Below are positions 47,301 to 56,577 of a stretch of 64,000 nucleotides of DNA, piece after piece. The DNA lies in NCBI RefSeq assembly GCF_037392515.1, contig NC_090290.1, positions 56,556,753-56,620,752 of the forward strand, given 5' to 3'. The position numbers were made by a program, and so were the translations under genes. Source of the stretch: Haliotis asinina. Lineage: Eukaryota > Mollusca > Gastropoda > Lepetellida > Haliotidae. The notes under the pieces were generated by a model. The model was not told where the DNA came from. It did not search any database and saw only the letters and a list, made by a program, of their open reading frames with translations. Numbering within the stretch: the stretch's first letter is position 1; each line of letters opens with the position of its first letter.

Positions 47301-50300
47301 AAAGCAGTGATGAAATCTGACACCAGTCTACATCCCCTTGACTACCTCATTGGTTACTGTTGATACCAGTGCTGTACTTCTCTTAGGTGTGGATCCTGCC
47401 TTGAATTCTCACTTCCTAGGTAACTTAACTCAGTAATTGTGTTCTACTAGTACCTGTGTAATTACTGCAAGTTTTTCAAAAACAGATTGTAGTGGTAAGA
47501 ACAAATGGTCATGGGTTCGATCCCAGACCACGACATACCAGTGACAGTAAAAATATGGTGCTTGTTGGTCCCTGGTGCTCGGTATTAATCATAATGATTG
47601 CAGCAAGGACTGGTCGGCTTGGAGTCGGTGTAATGTGTCTGGGTGGGGTATTCATGCTGAACTGTGACATAGTATCTCAGTGAGCTAGCACTGTAAAACC
47701 AGCTTAAGTCTTGGCTAGTGCAAGCTGTCTCGCATGCGCATGCATGCACATCGCTATGTGAGCAAAATGTTCTCAAGTACGACATTACCCCAAAGCTTCA
47801 CCTTTCCTGAAAGGATGTGACAGCCCTTATTTTTCACCTTACCTGATAGGATGTGACAGCCCTTCGTTTTCACCTTACCTGATAGGATGTGACAGCCCTT
47901 ATTTTTCACCTTACCTGATAGGATGTGACAGCCCTTATTTTTCACCTTACCTGAAAGGATGTGACAGCCCTTATTTTTCACCTTACCTGATAGGATGTGA
48001 CAGCCCTTATTTTTCACCTTACTTGATAGGATGTGACAGCCCTTATTTTTCACCTTACCTGATAGGATGTGACAGCCCTTATTTTTCACCTTACCTGATA
48101 GGATGTGACAGCCCTTATTTTTCACCTTACCTGAAAGGATGTGACAGCCCTTATTTTTCACCTTACCTGATAGGAAGTGACAGCCCTTATGTTTCACCTT
48201 ACCTGATAGGATGTGACAGCCCTTATTTTTCACCTTACATGATAGGATGTGACAGCCCTTATTTTTCACCTTACCTGATAGGATGTGACAGCCCTACAGC
48301 TGAATGATTCATGGGCTAAAGTTTGTTTTTCTGATTTCAGAACCTAGAAGATGAGGTTTTTATAAAACGACATCAAAAGCCCGAGCTTGAAGAAAGGAGA
48401 AGGAAACGGTGAGTTTTAGCAGGAATGGGAACAGCTATAGCCCAGTTGTCTCAAGTGTTGTTTTTTCCCCAGTTTGGACTTGACCTTCGGCATGGTTGTC
48501 TTCATGTGAGACAGAGACTGTATGCAGTGCATATGGGCATTTATTGAAGTAGTCACCATACCTTGGCATGTTCATGTTACTGCATTTAATGGGATTTCCT
48601 CTGTCCATCAAGTTACAGGTTTATAGTGTGTTTTTTCCTGATTATTACACCCCTGCTACAAAGTAATGGGTTGATTTAGCGTTCTTTCTGTCTGTCCTTC
48701 CATCCAGAAACTTTGTCCGGAGCATAACTTTTTTAAGCATAGATGCTAGGTTCACCAAACTTCAGACATCTTAATCATTAATCATTAGCCATTGATGTGC
48801 CTCTTGCTATTTTGAAGTGTTTCAGAATTTTGTTTTTTGCTGTTTCCATAGAAACATGACTTCGTGCCAAATGTGTTTGATGGTTTTGTACAGAGCACAT
48901 CTCTTAAGTTTACATACTAGGTTCATGAAACTTCTCACATGCTAATGTGTTCGAAGGTGGTTACATGGCCACAGCATATCACGGAAACCATACAGACTAG
49001 GTTCACAAAACTTAATACACAAGTTAATCATGATGCACAGATATGTCATGTGCTATTTATTTGCAAAATGTGATTATTAGAAGTGTGATGTTAACTTTTC
49101 AGTCATTTCAAGCATTATGTGGATATGTGGTTTATTCTCTGTATCTAGATTAGTTATTTCCTTGATGTTATCAGCATGTGATTAATTTCTGTATCTACAT
49201 GGGTTGTTTTGTTCAAGTCATAAGTACAAATATAGTTCTGATTGATTCTGAATAGTTATTTTTTAACTGATCAGTACAATACATAAGCTCCCCCATGTCT
49301 CCGGATATCAGGAATGGTTTGGGTTAGGTTCAATACACTAGGACGTTTTCATTATTGGATTCACTTTTCTTCAGTTAATCGTTTATTGTTGTGGCTATTT
49401 AATGACTGAATAATGAACACAGGGAGCAAGTGGTAAAAAGTGACGTTCATTATGTTGGCACTAATGTATATCTGAAAAATGCACTCATGGAATATTATAT
49501 TTTTGTATTATATCCTTAAGACATTTTAGATGGAACTCACATAATGTATAAAATTGTTATATCTTTCTTTGTAGCGCCTTGAGCGAGCATCAAATTCACA
49601 AATACAGGCGCAGTTTCAAATACCCACTATTATTATTATTATATGTTCTGTACTATGTAGTATTACAGTTAAGAATTTGCCGTGACAAAGGCTGTAAGAA
49701 ATCCCCTGTGAGCCAGCAAAACAGAACAAAGACAAGTCTAAAATATTCAAATTTTGTATTATTTAGCAAAGAGAGAGCAAGTTAAACAATGTCACAAGGC
49801 AATTTCACAATACCGCTTTCAAATACAAGTGAGACAAAATATAAGGCAATTGGTCACAAAATATAATTTAGCAAACTCACCAAAGTCTTAGTGTGAGAGA
49901 AACAGTTATGCAGAATGTAACACAGTGAGCGGTCTGATAGCAGCTATGAAGATTCAGGCGTTGACGGCTTTGTAGGCGTTGATGTATACTCCAGTGAATG
50001 TGTCCGTCTCCACCACCGCAGCTAGCCTTTATATATACATTTAGTCATTTTCTGAAAATTGGAGCACATGCGACCATCGCCACTCACATGGAATGCCCTC
50101 GAAAAGTGTCTGGAAAGTAAGCAAATAGAAAGCCCAGGGCAGATAACTCTAAACCACTTCCGGAAATCCTAAAAGTGCTGACCACCTATTATATGAAATG
50201 TGACCCATCATAATTATTATTCAAGACACTAAACATAGTGACCCAATAATAAATTTTACTTAATAACAAAATATACAGAAAATACACACAGTAGTTATGA

Positions 50301-53300
50301 ATAATTATTTATTCATTCAAGCGGTATGTAGGTCGGGGGTGAGTAGATTTTCTTATGTTGTTCTTGGAAATGAAGCACCTGATCAGACTTTCCCAATGTT
50401 TGTGATTTAGATGGGACTTGCAGCAACTACGTGAACAGCGGAATCTGCTACGTCTGAAGGAAAAGGAGCAGCGAATTGTCCACAATACCAAAGAAGATGA
50501 TGAGAGTCACGTGGAGTCCTTCATCCCATGTCTGGATGATAGTAAGTACTGCTTGCCAGAACTATTTTCCTTCCCCAGGTGTACCACACCCACAAGCAGT
50601 GATGACAAGGCATTACACTAAATCAGCGCATTATCTTTTGGGAGCGGTGTGCCAGGATGTGGACCTTTCTGACAGTATATTATATGTTATATGCTTCACT
50701 TGAAGGATAATATGGTCTGATGTATGTATGCCTCTTTGTATCAGTGTCACCCAAGCCGTACTACCTGAGAGAGGAGCATGCAATGTATTTATCTTGCCGC
50801 CATTTTAAATTTTGAAAACTGATAAGCTCGCTACTCATTGTGACATGTTAGCAAAATGGCATCTACCTCTCAACTGAATTTTTAGAATCAGTGAACCATA
50901 TTCTGGCAAGCTTAAATCTGCTCTAAAAATGGTTAATTATGTTTAAGTGTGCAAATGATGTAAGTGTTTAGTGTGTTTATGTATAAAATAGTTTAAATAA
51001 AGCATTGAAGGTCTGTAAAATAAATGTGTACATACCGAACTCATAAACAGCCAATCGAATGGTTTTGTAGTCCATGCAATGAATGTGTCATATTATGATG
51101 TCATAGAATTGTTAGCGACAGCGTCTTAGTGGAGAGTTTGGTGGTTGGAGTGGTAGTATTTTTTCCAGTTGTCACCTTCCAGGGAGAGGTGACATGGACA
51201 CTTGTTAAAGCGTCATTGACCAGTCAAATTTAAGAATATTACAAGAATGTAATCACTGTAATCTCTGCCAGAGATTAGTGTCCCTTTGTTCAGCTACTTC
51301 TTGTTTGTAATTGTATTTTATCCTTGTTGACTGCCTTACATCTAAGACTGGTATTATTTGTGTTCCAGTAACTCATATTGAGGTGGGAGAGAAGCTCACA
51401 GTTACAGCTTTCGGACAGCCTATCCCCCACATGAAGCCGCTGTGAGTATATTCAAAGCCTGTATAATGTCACCTGAGTGTGTGGGTGGGGTGGGGATTCT
51501 TTTTCTTATATTTCTCCTTGGGGTTCGTCCTTGGTCTTGTGAGTGCACCCCTACAGGGCCCCCATGGACCTCTACAACCAAAAGCAGGTAACTCTAGACT
51601 ATAACCTTGCACCTGACTTTCCATGCTGTTGTACTGACAACATGTGTCCTGCAACTGATTGAGTTCTGTTGAAATCCCTGTAACATGAGCACTTCAGAAA
51701 CAGCTACTGTAAGTATGGTTCTCGTCTTTTCCGACATGGGCAATTTAGAAGTTGTTTCATTGTTTTCATTCATGTAGGTTGTAAGCTTTTTCCCCCGCCA
51801 CTGTCTGCTTGCCATGTGCTTGTCAAGATGGCGGTTGGGTCATATTGCTATACTCACTTTATCATTGTATCCCGGGTTATCTAGGGTTAGCAATGTTTAG
51901 TGTTGTTGTAGCGGTTGTTCCTGTTGGCGTAATGGCTAACCTTTAGTTAGGTTTGCCTGCTAGCAATTTTGATAAAATATTTTATACATTGTTATCCTGG
52001 CACTTTTTCAAGGAGCTTACACTTTCCTTATTTGCAGTTTACTTTCACTATTTGCAGTTTAAAGCCTGCGCAACTTGTAAATTGTGTAATACGGTTAAAG
52101 ATATGCATGATTCGTGCCAAAGATGCCTGCTTGAACATCATCATGAGGAGCAAGATGACCCTTCTTGTGCTGTTTTCTCACCTAAAGGAATCAAGTACAG
52201 GTGTGATGATGTACTGTTTTACAGTAATCACCTGCGGGCGGGGGCTGACATCTGGGCTCAGGACCCACCTTGTAAACATTCCCATAAAAGAAGGCGTCAG
52301 CCAGGTCGTCCTTTTCCGTGTCAGCTTCTGAAAAGGCCAAGATTTTAAAGGCGCCTTCTCCTCCCCAAGTCTCACCCTCACTTGTTTCACAAGCACCACT
52401 AATTACATATGATATTTTGTATTCTCTTTTTCAGCAACAGAAGCCATCAGTGAAGTCTGTAATAGACACAGCACAGGGGCCGGATCAGATGCATTGGTGG
52501 GGAGGGGGTGGGGGAAGGAGGGTTGGATGTGGCCTGAGTTCAGGCTCAGAGATGGCTCCTCCCCTAGGCAGCTAGATCCTAGCTTGAGCTCTGGAGATAG
52601 TTTGCTTGGGGCACCTTATGTCAACCTGGCTGTTGGCTCAGGTTTGGCAAAGGGCACCCCACGTTCCATCTGGGAATGCAGGAAATCTGGCGCCTTGGCG
52701 CCTTAGCACCCTGGCTTGGGCTCCATCAGGGTGCAGCAAGACCCTTCCCTTGTGGCTCCTCTCAACTTGCAGAGTTCTTCATGCTCTTCTTCAGTGGCAC
52801 CCTGGCTTGGGCTCCATCAGCATGCAGCGAGAGCCTTCCCTTGTGACTCCTCTTGACTTACAAAGTTCTTCATGCTCTTCTTCAGTGGCACCCTGGCTTG
52901 GGCTCCATCAGGGCACAGCGAGGAACTTCCCTTGTGGCTCCTCTTGACTTGCAAAGTTCTTCATGCTCTTCTTCAGTGGCACCCTGGCTTGGGCTCCATC
53001 AGGGCACAGCGAGGAACTTCCCTTGTGGTCCCTTTCGACTTGCGGAGTTCTTCATGCTCTTCTGCAGTGGCACCCTGGCTTGGCCTCTCTTGAGTACAAG
53101 AGTCTGCTCATGGGGAATTATGATGAGGTAGACATGGAGTAGGATGACGAGAGGGAAGAGTTGGAGTCAGGAGCTAATTACTCCTTTGGGTCCTCCTTGC
53201 CCCAGGTGGCTGCTTCGGTTAAGGCGACTGATCCTGTGTTTCGGTCCCCGGGGCAGGCGCTCACACCCAGCCGAGTTTTCTACCATCACTGGTTGGCGAG

Positions 53301-54773
53301 GTAGTGGACCCTCTCCTGACTGGTGCCTGTACGAGGTTCAGTTTTGGATTTAGGTAGGAGGTACCAGTTGAGGATGGAGCAGCTATTTGAGCCTCCAGTG
53401 GTGGACAAATGCATTTATGCTTTTGTCACACGTGGGGAGTCGGCGTCCTCGTCTTTAGCTTCAGCTAGTCAGGGCTGGCGGTTTCCTCCTTACCAAGCAA
53501 ATGCCCCCAGACACAAGTCCTTTGATGTTTACCAATGTACAGCACAACAGTTTCGCGTGGTGGTTCGATTGGCCTATCTTTCTGCACTATAGGGTCAACT
53601 ACTAGACCAGGACTCGGACGGTGACAATCATTAGGTCCTCATGCATCATCAGCTCAGTGACATCCATTCTCATCTGGCTAGAGACAGTATAAGGTGCTGT
53701 GCTTGTCAGATGATGGGGGCAGTCATGGCTTTGGTTGTCATTGGCCCGCTATTCATCAGTGCTCAGCAAGCACTCCTATCATTGCCCTTTACTATGGGAT
53801 CTTCCCCGTTTCCAAGGACTTTGCAGGTAGTGCGGGAGGCCAAGGAGGCAGTGTCTATTTTCAAGGATTCTAAACCCTTGCTGGAGCACCTATCCACTTC
53901 TCACCAATGGCCTTCACCTCTTGCCTCCTCTTATCATTCTGCTCTGGCAAAGAAAACTGCGAGGTGGACTGCCCCACTGCAACATAAGAGGAGCAGGAGG
54001 GCTGGAGACAAGGCCAGGCCCTCTCAGCTGCAGTAGCCTGGGGCAAAGGGAAGCAGCCTGGCTTCTGTCCCTTAGGAGTCTGTCTTATGCTTATATGTAC
54101 CCCAAGGAGGAATATATGAAAAAGAATCAACAAAACCTGTAGAGGTTGCAGATTCTTTGAATATAGACCTCCTGGGGGTACATTCAGTCTGATTTCTTTC
54201 AGCATGGAAAGTGAGGTGCAAGGTTATAGTCTTCGAGTTACCTGTTCTTGGCTGTGGGGGCCCTGTATGGGTGGTCTCGTATGATGAAAACAGCTTTTGT
54301 TTTGTAAATATTTTATTCAAAATATTGTTGCAACTGTCATAGGGATTTGAAATGGACATTAAAATGCTTATATGTACCCCAAGGAGGACTATATTCAAAG
54401 AAACTGCAACCTCTACAGTTTTATTTGAGTTTGAGGGCTCCATCATGCAGCCTTATCCAGACCCATTATTTACTAGTGACCATGATCTAGCTGTGACATC
54501 TAACGTTCACATCTAACGTTCACATTTATGTATTCTGAAGGAAAAAAATAAGGGTACAATCAAATCTTGCAGAATAGTGTTTACTTTACTGTTTACCTTC
54601 CTGATATCATGCCAATGAATGTTAATTGTTATGTGACATTGCAATCTCGTGGTATTTGGGTAAGACTTAAAACCCCTTTTGTTTTCAGAGAATTTGAACT
54701 TCCCTGGGAGACCAACCGACAGTGTACATTGGCATCTAGGAAATCTAGCGTGTATCGACCCAGGAGAAGATGA
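41376..54773 (+). CDS. MSL1: MSL1, male-specific lethal 1 homologue, 8 coding exons
   Basis: Exons: 41376-41789, 45067-45203, 45870-46183, 46997-47058, 48341-48408, 50411-50541, 51369-51441, 54689-54773. All borders are GT-AG, phases match throughout, and the spliced frame is 427 residues plus TGA. Residues about 100-165 form the coiled coil that dimerises MSL1 and binds MSL2 (LKDLLLLHIELIQHQQ, RDKEIKTLK, LERMERRM). Residues about 289 to the end are the PEHE region: NLEDEVFIKRHQKPELEERR, RKRWDLQQLREQR, VTAFGQPIP, EFELPW. In other animals this region binds the acetyltransferase KAT8/MOF and MSL3. The complex acetylates H4K16 in the nucleus, and MSL1-MSL2 also ubiquitinates H2B. Exon 3 has an acidic stretch (DIDDDSDKED). 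The first ATG was chosen; ATG 41397, seven codons on, is also possible. The protein is shorter than human MSL1 (about 614). Confidence 0.93.
41451..41525 (+). other. MSL1: UIM-like motif in the MSL1 N-terminus
   Basis: Residues 35-48 read DEADLNLAIQESLK. This matches the ubiquitin-interacting motif core (acidic patch, L-x-x-A-x-x-x-S), though the trailing acidic residue is missing. Residues 20-30 are basic (LQKRRLSSKAM). I do not recall a UIM being described in MSL1 of other animals. Confidence 0.5.
42699..42718. promoter_or_regulatory. Palindromic M-box pair upstream of a candidate alternative MSL1 exon
   Basis: TCACATGA and TCATGTGA lie as an exact inverted pair (arms extended to nine bases, 42698-42706 and 42711-42719) around a four-base spacer. 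TCATGTGA is the M-box bound by MITF/TFE-type bHLH-ZIP factors. It sits about 110 bp before the ATG at 42831. Confidence 0.4.
42831..42905 (+). CDS. MSL1: Candidate alternative first exon of MSL1 (25 codons)
   Basis: ATG at 42831 opens a 25-codon frame (MIQFITGSIVPRGLRK, then RLRNLLGRK) that ends exactly at a consensus donor, AAG/gtaagt, in phase 0. That is the phase exon 2 (45067) requires. An in-frame stop lies 25 bases upstream. Splicing would give a shorter MSL1 that keeps the coiled-coil C-terminal half and PEHE region but has a basic N-terminus in place of exon 1. Low complexity is absent. No transcript evidence is available here, so it stays a candidate. Confidence 0.4.
43895..44258. 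repeat. SINE-like repeat
   Basis: It includes 'cctgtcaaaaatgggtaccc', 'ggggtaagtcatatgac' and a 3' end 'ggtgcaatataaatgcacat' followed by a short ATT-rich tail. I recall this end type from widespread tRNA-SINEs. It directly abuts the LINE fragment at 44262. A shorter relative of the 3' end lies at 49574-49640. Confidence 0.5.
44262..45034 (-). mobile_element. LINE 3' fragment (R2/NeSL-like, RLE type), copy 2
   Basis: A minus-strand open frame, 45029-44400, codes for 209 residues: a C-x2-C-x8-H-x4-C finger (CRLCNEFTGTVQHLVSGC), then KPDLVLFD, IIYIIQFSVP, EKHDKYVDLAFEMSR and a C-terminus ending KVLGGFD. The Zn-finger followed by a PD-type endonuclease is the layout of the C-terminal end of RLE-type LINEs. 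The frame is still open, but the reverse transcriptase is absent by 5' truncation and the E at the third endonuclease position is Q. It ends only about 32 bases before MSL1 exon 2, on the opposite strand. Confidence 0.8.
45204..45869. other. MSL1 intron 2
   Basis: 'ctgatctgacagtgtggg' and 'cttgaatcacagatg' near 45466-45500 look like a decayed tRNA-SINE B-box region. Nothing else is supported. Confidence 0.4.
46184..46996. other. MSL1 intron 3
   Basis: Unique sequence. I see nothing that can be supported. Confidence 0.5.
47500..47690 (+). repeat. tRNA-like SINE relic in MSL1 intron 4
   Basis: 'ggtcatgggttcgatcccag' (B-box) is followed by 'accacgacatacca' and 'gtccctggtgctcggtatta'. The head upstream is degraded. 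Confidence 0.4.
47799..48296. repeat. 36-bp minisatellite, 14 copies, MSL1 intron 4
   Basis: 'ggatgtgacagccc' recurs from 47813 to 48281 at exactly 36-base steps. The unit also has 'ttatttttcaccttacctga'. Since 36 is a multiple of three and the unit lacks stops in two frames, it is open on both strands (12-residue repeats). The array ends 45 bases before exon 5. Confidence 0.95.
48409..50410. other. MSL1 intron 5
   Basis: Holds a SINE 3' end relic (49574-49640, 'gcgccttgagcgagcatc' then an ATT run) and an LTR-like relic (about 49790-50230). The first kilobase is unique. Confidence 0.5.
49790..50230 (-). mobile_element. Possible solo LTR relic (weak)
   Basis: Read on the minus strand, a TATATAAAGG box near 50030 is followed by about 240 bases with a transcribed-leader look, and the segment may be bounded by TG...CA ends. 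No internal retroelement genes are adjacent and no target duplication was found. It could equally be another promoter-bearing repeat. If it is an LTR it is an old fossil. Confidence 0.25.
50542..51368. other. MSL1 intron 6
   Basis: Unique AT-rich sequence. I see nothing that can be supported. Confidence 0.5.
51496..54440 (+). mobile_element. DIRS-like retroelement relic in MSL1 intron 7
   Basis: Inverted terminal repeats frame the segment. About 51500-51635 is the reverse complement of about 54090-54280, sharing 'actataaccttgcacct', 'ctttccatgctg' and 'cagggccccca'. Further inverted pieces at 54096-54420 ('tgtaccccaaggagg') resemble the complementary junction of DIRS elements. Inside is a gag-like stretch (about 52050-54035) with a Cys/His cluster, CATCKLCNTVKDMHDSCQRC. 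No reverse transcriptase, methyltransferase or tyrosine recombinase is recognisable, so it is a deletion derivative. It is broken, with at least several breaks, and looks moderately old. A 91-bp tandem repeat lies within it. Confidence 0.55.
52690..53095. repeat. 91-bp tandem repeat inside the DIRS-like relic
   Basis: 'caccctggcttgg' recurs at 52707, 52798, 52889, 52980 and 53071, exactly 91 bases apart. It spans about 4.5 units and copies are very similar, so the expansion is recent compared with the host relic. Confidence 0.92.
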
Positions 54774-54794
54774 TAGTTGCATGTAGTAGTAACC

Positions 54795-55050
54795 TCAGTA
54801 ACTAGCCCGGTCTCATGTGACCAGCCTGGTCTTGTGGGACTAGTCAAGTGTGATTAGACTGGTTCTGTGTGACTTGCCCATTGAGAGTAGCCTGGTCTCG
54901 GACTAGCATCGCCCAGCATGACTAGCCTGGCCTTATGTGACAAGCCAAGTCTTGTACGACTTGTTAGTTCTGTGGCTGCAGATGATTATCCATGTCTTCT
55001 GGGACTCTCTTGGTCTCGTGACCAGAATGGTCTTAGGGACTTGTTCAGTC
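54795..55050. repeat. Degenerate short tandem repeat
   Basis: Around ten diverged copies of 'gactagcctggtctcatgtg' (about 21-24 bp) follow the MSL1 stop codon after some 20 bases. Confidence 0.7.
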
Positions 55051-56083
55051 TCGAACTATCTCTCTCTGTCAGCAGTGGCACTGTGACAGTTATTGATTTA
55101 TTATCATATTGTGTTATATCCACTTGATAACTGTGGACACCATGCCCAATTGTCCACTGACAAGGCGTCCATAGCTTACATCCTGCAAGTGTCAAAATGG
55201 CATTACCGAAATTAGTCAGTAGTCAGTTTGATATTTGATAGCCATTGGAACTGCCATATTGTCAAAATTGAAAGAAACAAACAGATTTTTATCTAGCACA
55301 GTCTCTTGTGTGATTCATGGAACAGGTCGTGTGTGGATGAGGTTGTATGAGCAGACCATTGTCATTGTTACCATTTCATGTCGTGTGGTTAGATTGTGAG
55401 CATTTGTGTAACCTAGCTGTGCAGTATGAGACCGGTATTGGGAATAGAAACGTAAGGTTATCTCTACACATACTGGGATGTCACTGTTGGCTTACTGTGG
55501 GCAGTAAATATCAGAGAACAAGTATTTATCATGACTTAGGTAATACAGTATCTGAAAATTTTAATGCAAAGGATGAATATACGTTGATCCTCTCGGGCTG
55601 CTCATGAAAACGTAATGTTGGTAAATGTGCTATGTTTTCTTCAGATAGTTTCAGTCAGATTTGCGTTCTTTGAAAGTGTAGTTATGATATTATAATGGGG
55701 ATCTGTTTTGTTTGTTTCATGCATCTCACAGTGACTTTTGACTTTATAAACATAGGGCTGGTCAGTTGTGTGGGATGGTAGACTAAGTTGTGGATGGGGC
55801 TGTTTCCCAAACTTATCTTTGTTGCACAGTTGATTGAAATTTATGTACTTTAACAGTGGTGTTGTTAGGTTTTCAGATCAAGGTCCTCACCACACTAATT
55901 ATGCTCAACACATTGGTGTTTACTGTTAAAATTTTGAGGAAGTTGGAAAATTTATTTTTGATGATGGTCTGAACATCGATGTAAGTTTTTTTTTCATCAA
56001 CTTCTCTTGACTTATGCTGATACATGAAAAAGACACAAGGTTGAGATTTCCTATCACAATTACATTTTCTCACATTAAGTTAC

Positions 56084-56577
56084 CATCCTTGATATCTTCA
56101 GGGCATACCTTCCGATGAATCTCCACTATACCCTGGATGCATCTACAGCTCGGCCCAGTGAATTTAATACCTGCTTTGGTTGGCTTTTTAGCCAATCAGG
56201 TGTCTACACTGGGAAGTTGAGCATAGTGATCACAACTTATTTTCACTTTTTGAATTATGTAATCAATTTAACTTGGCAACACAAGCCATACAGAGGTTCT
56301 GTGAAAGAGGTAGAAGGGGTTCTTGCATATATGTTTTTAAACTTTGGGACCTGTCCATTTGTATGATTTACCCAAAATATGAGTCAAACCTTCACAGCTG
56401 CAACCGCTCTTTGTTGACAATGGCAAGCTCGGTTATAACAGCTGACTGGCTCACTGGCTAGTGTGAGAATGTGGAGCCAGCAAAGGGAGGTAATAACATT
56501 ATCAGGCTGACCCATAGATGCATCCGGGGTATAGTGGAGATTCATCAGAACGTATACCCTGGAGATATCGAAGATGA
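56084..56577 (-). mobile_element. Mutator-like MITE family, copy C
   Basis: Ends CATCCTTGATATCTTCAGGG and, on the right, CCCTGGAGATATCGAAGATG form TIRs of about 90 bp. Flanks ttaagttac (56075-56083) and tttagttac (56578-56586) form a 9-bp duplication with one difference. The interior is inverted relative to copies A and B. It is the most diverged of the three. Confidence 0.8.

Noticed and set aside
47754-48269. 171-codon minus-strand open frame of KNKGCHILSGKV repeats
   Set aside because: It is only the translation of the 36-bp minisatellite, and the opposite strand is open too. It lies in an MSL1 intron.
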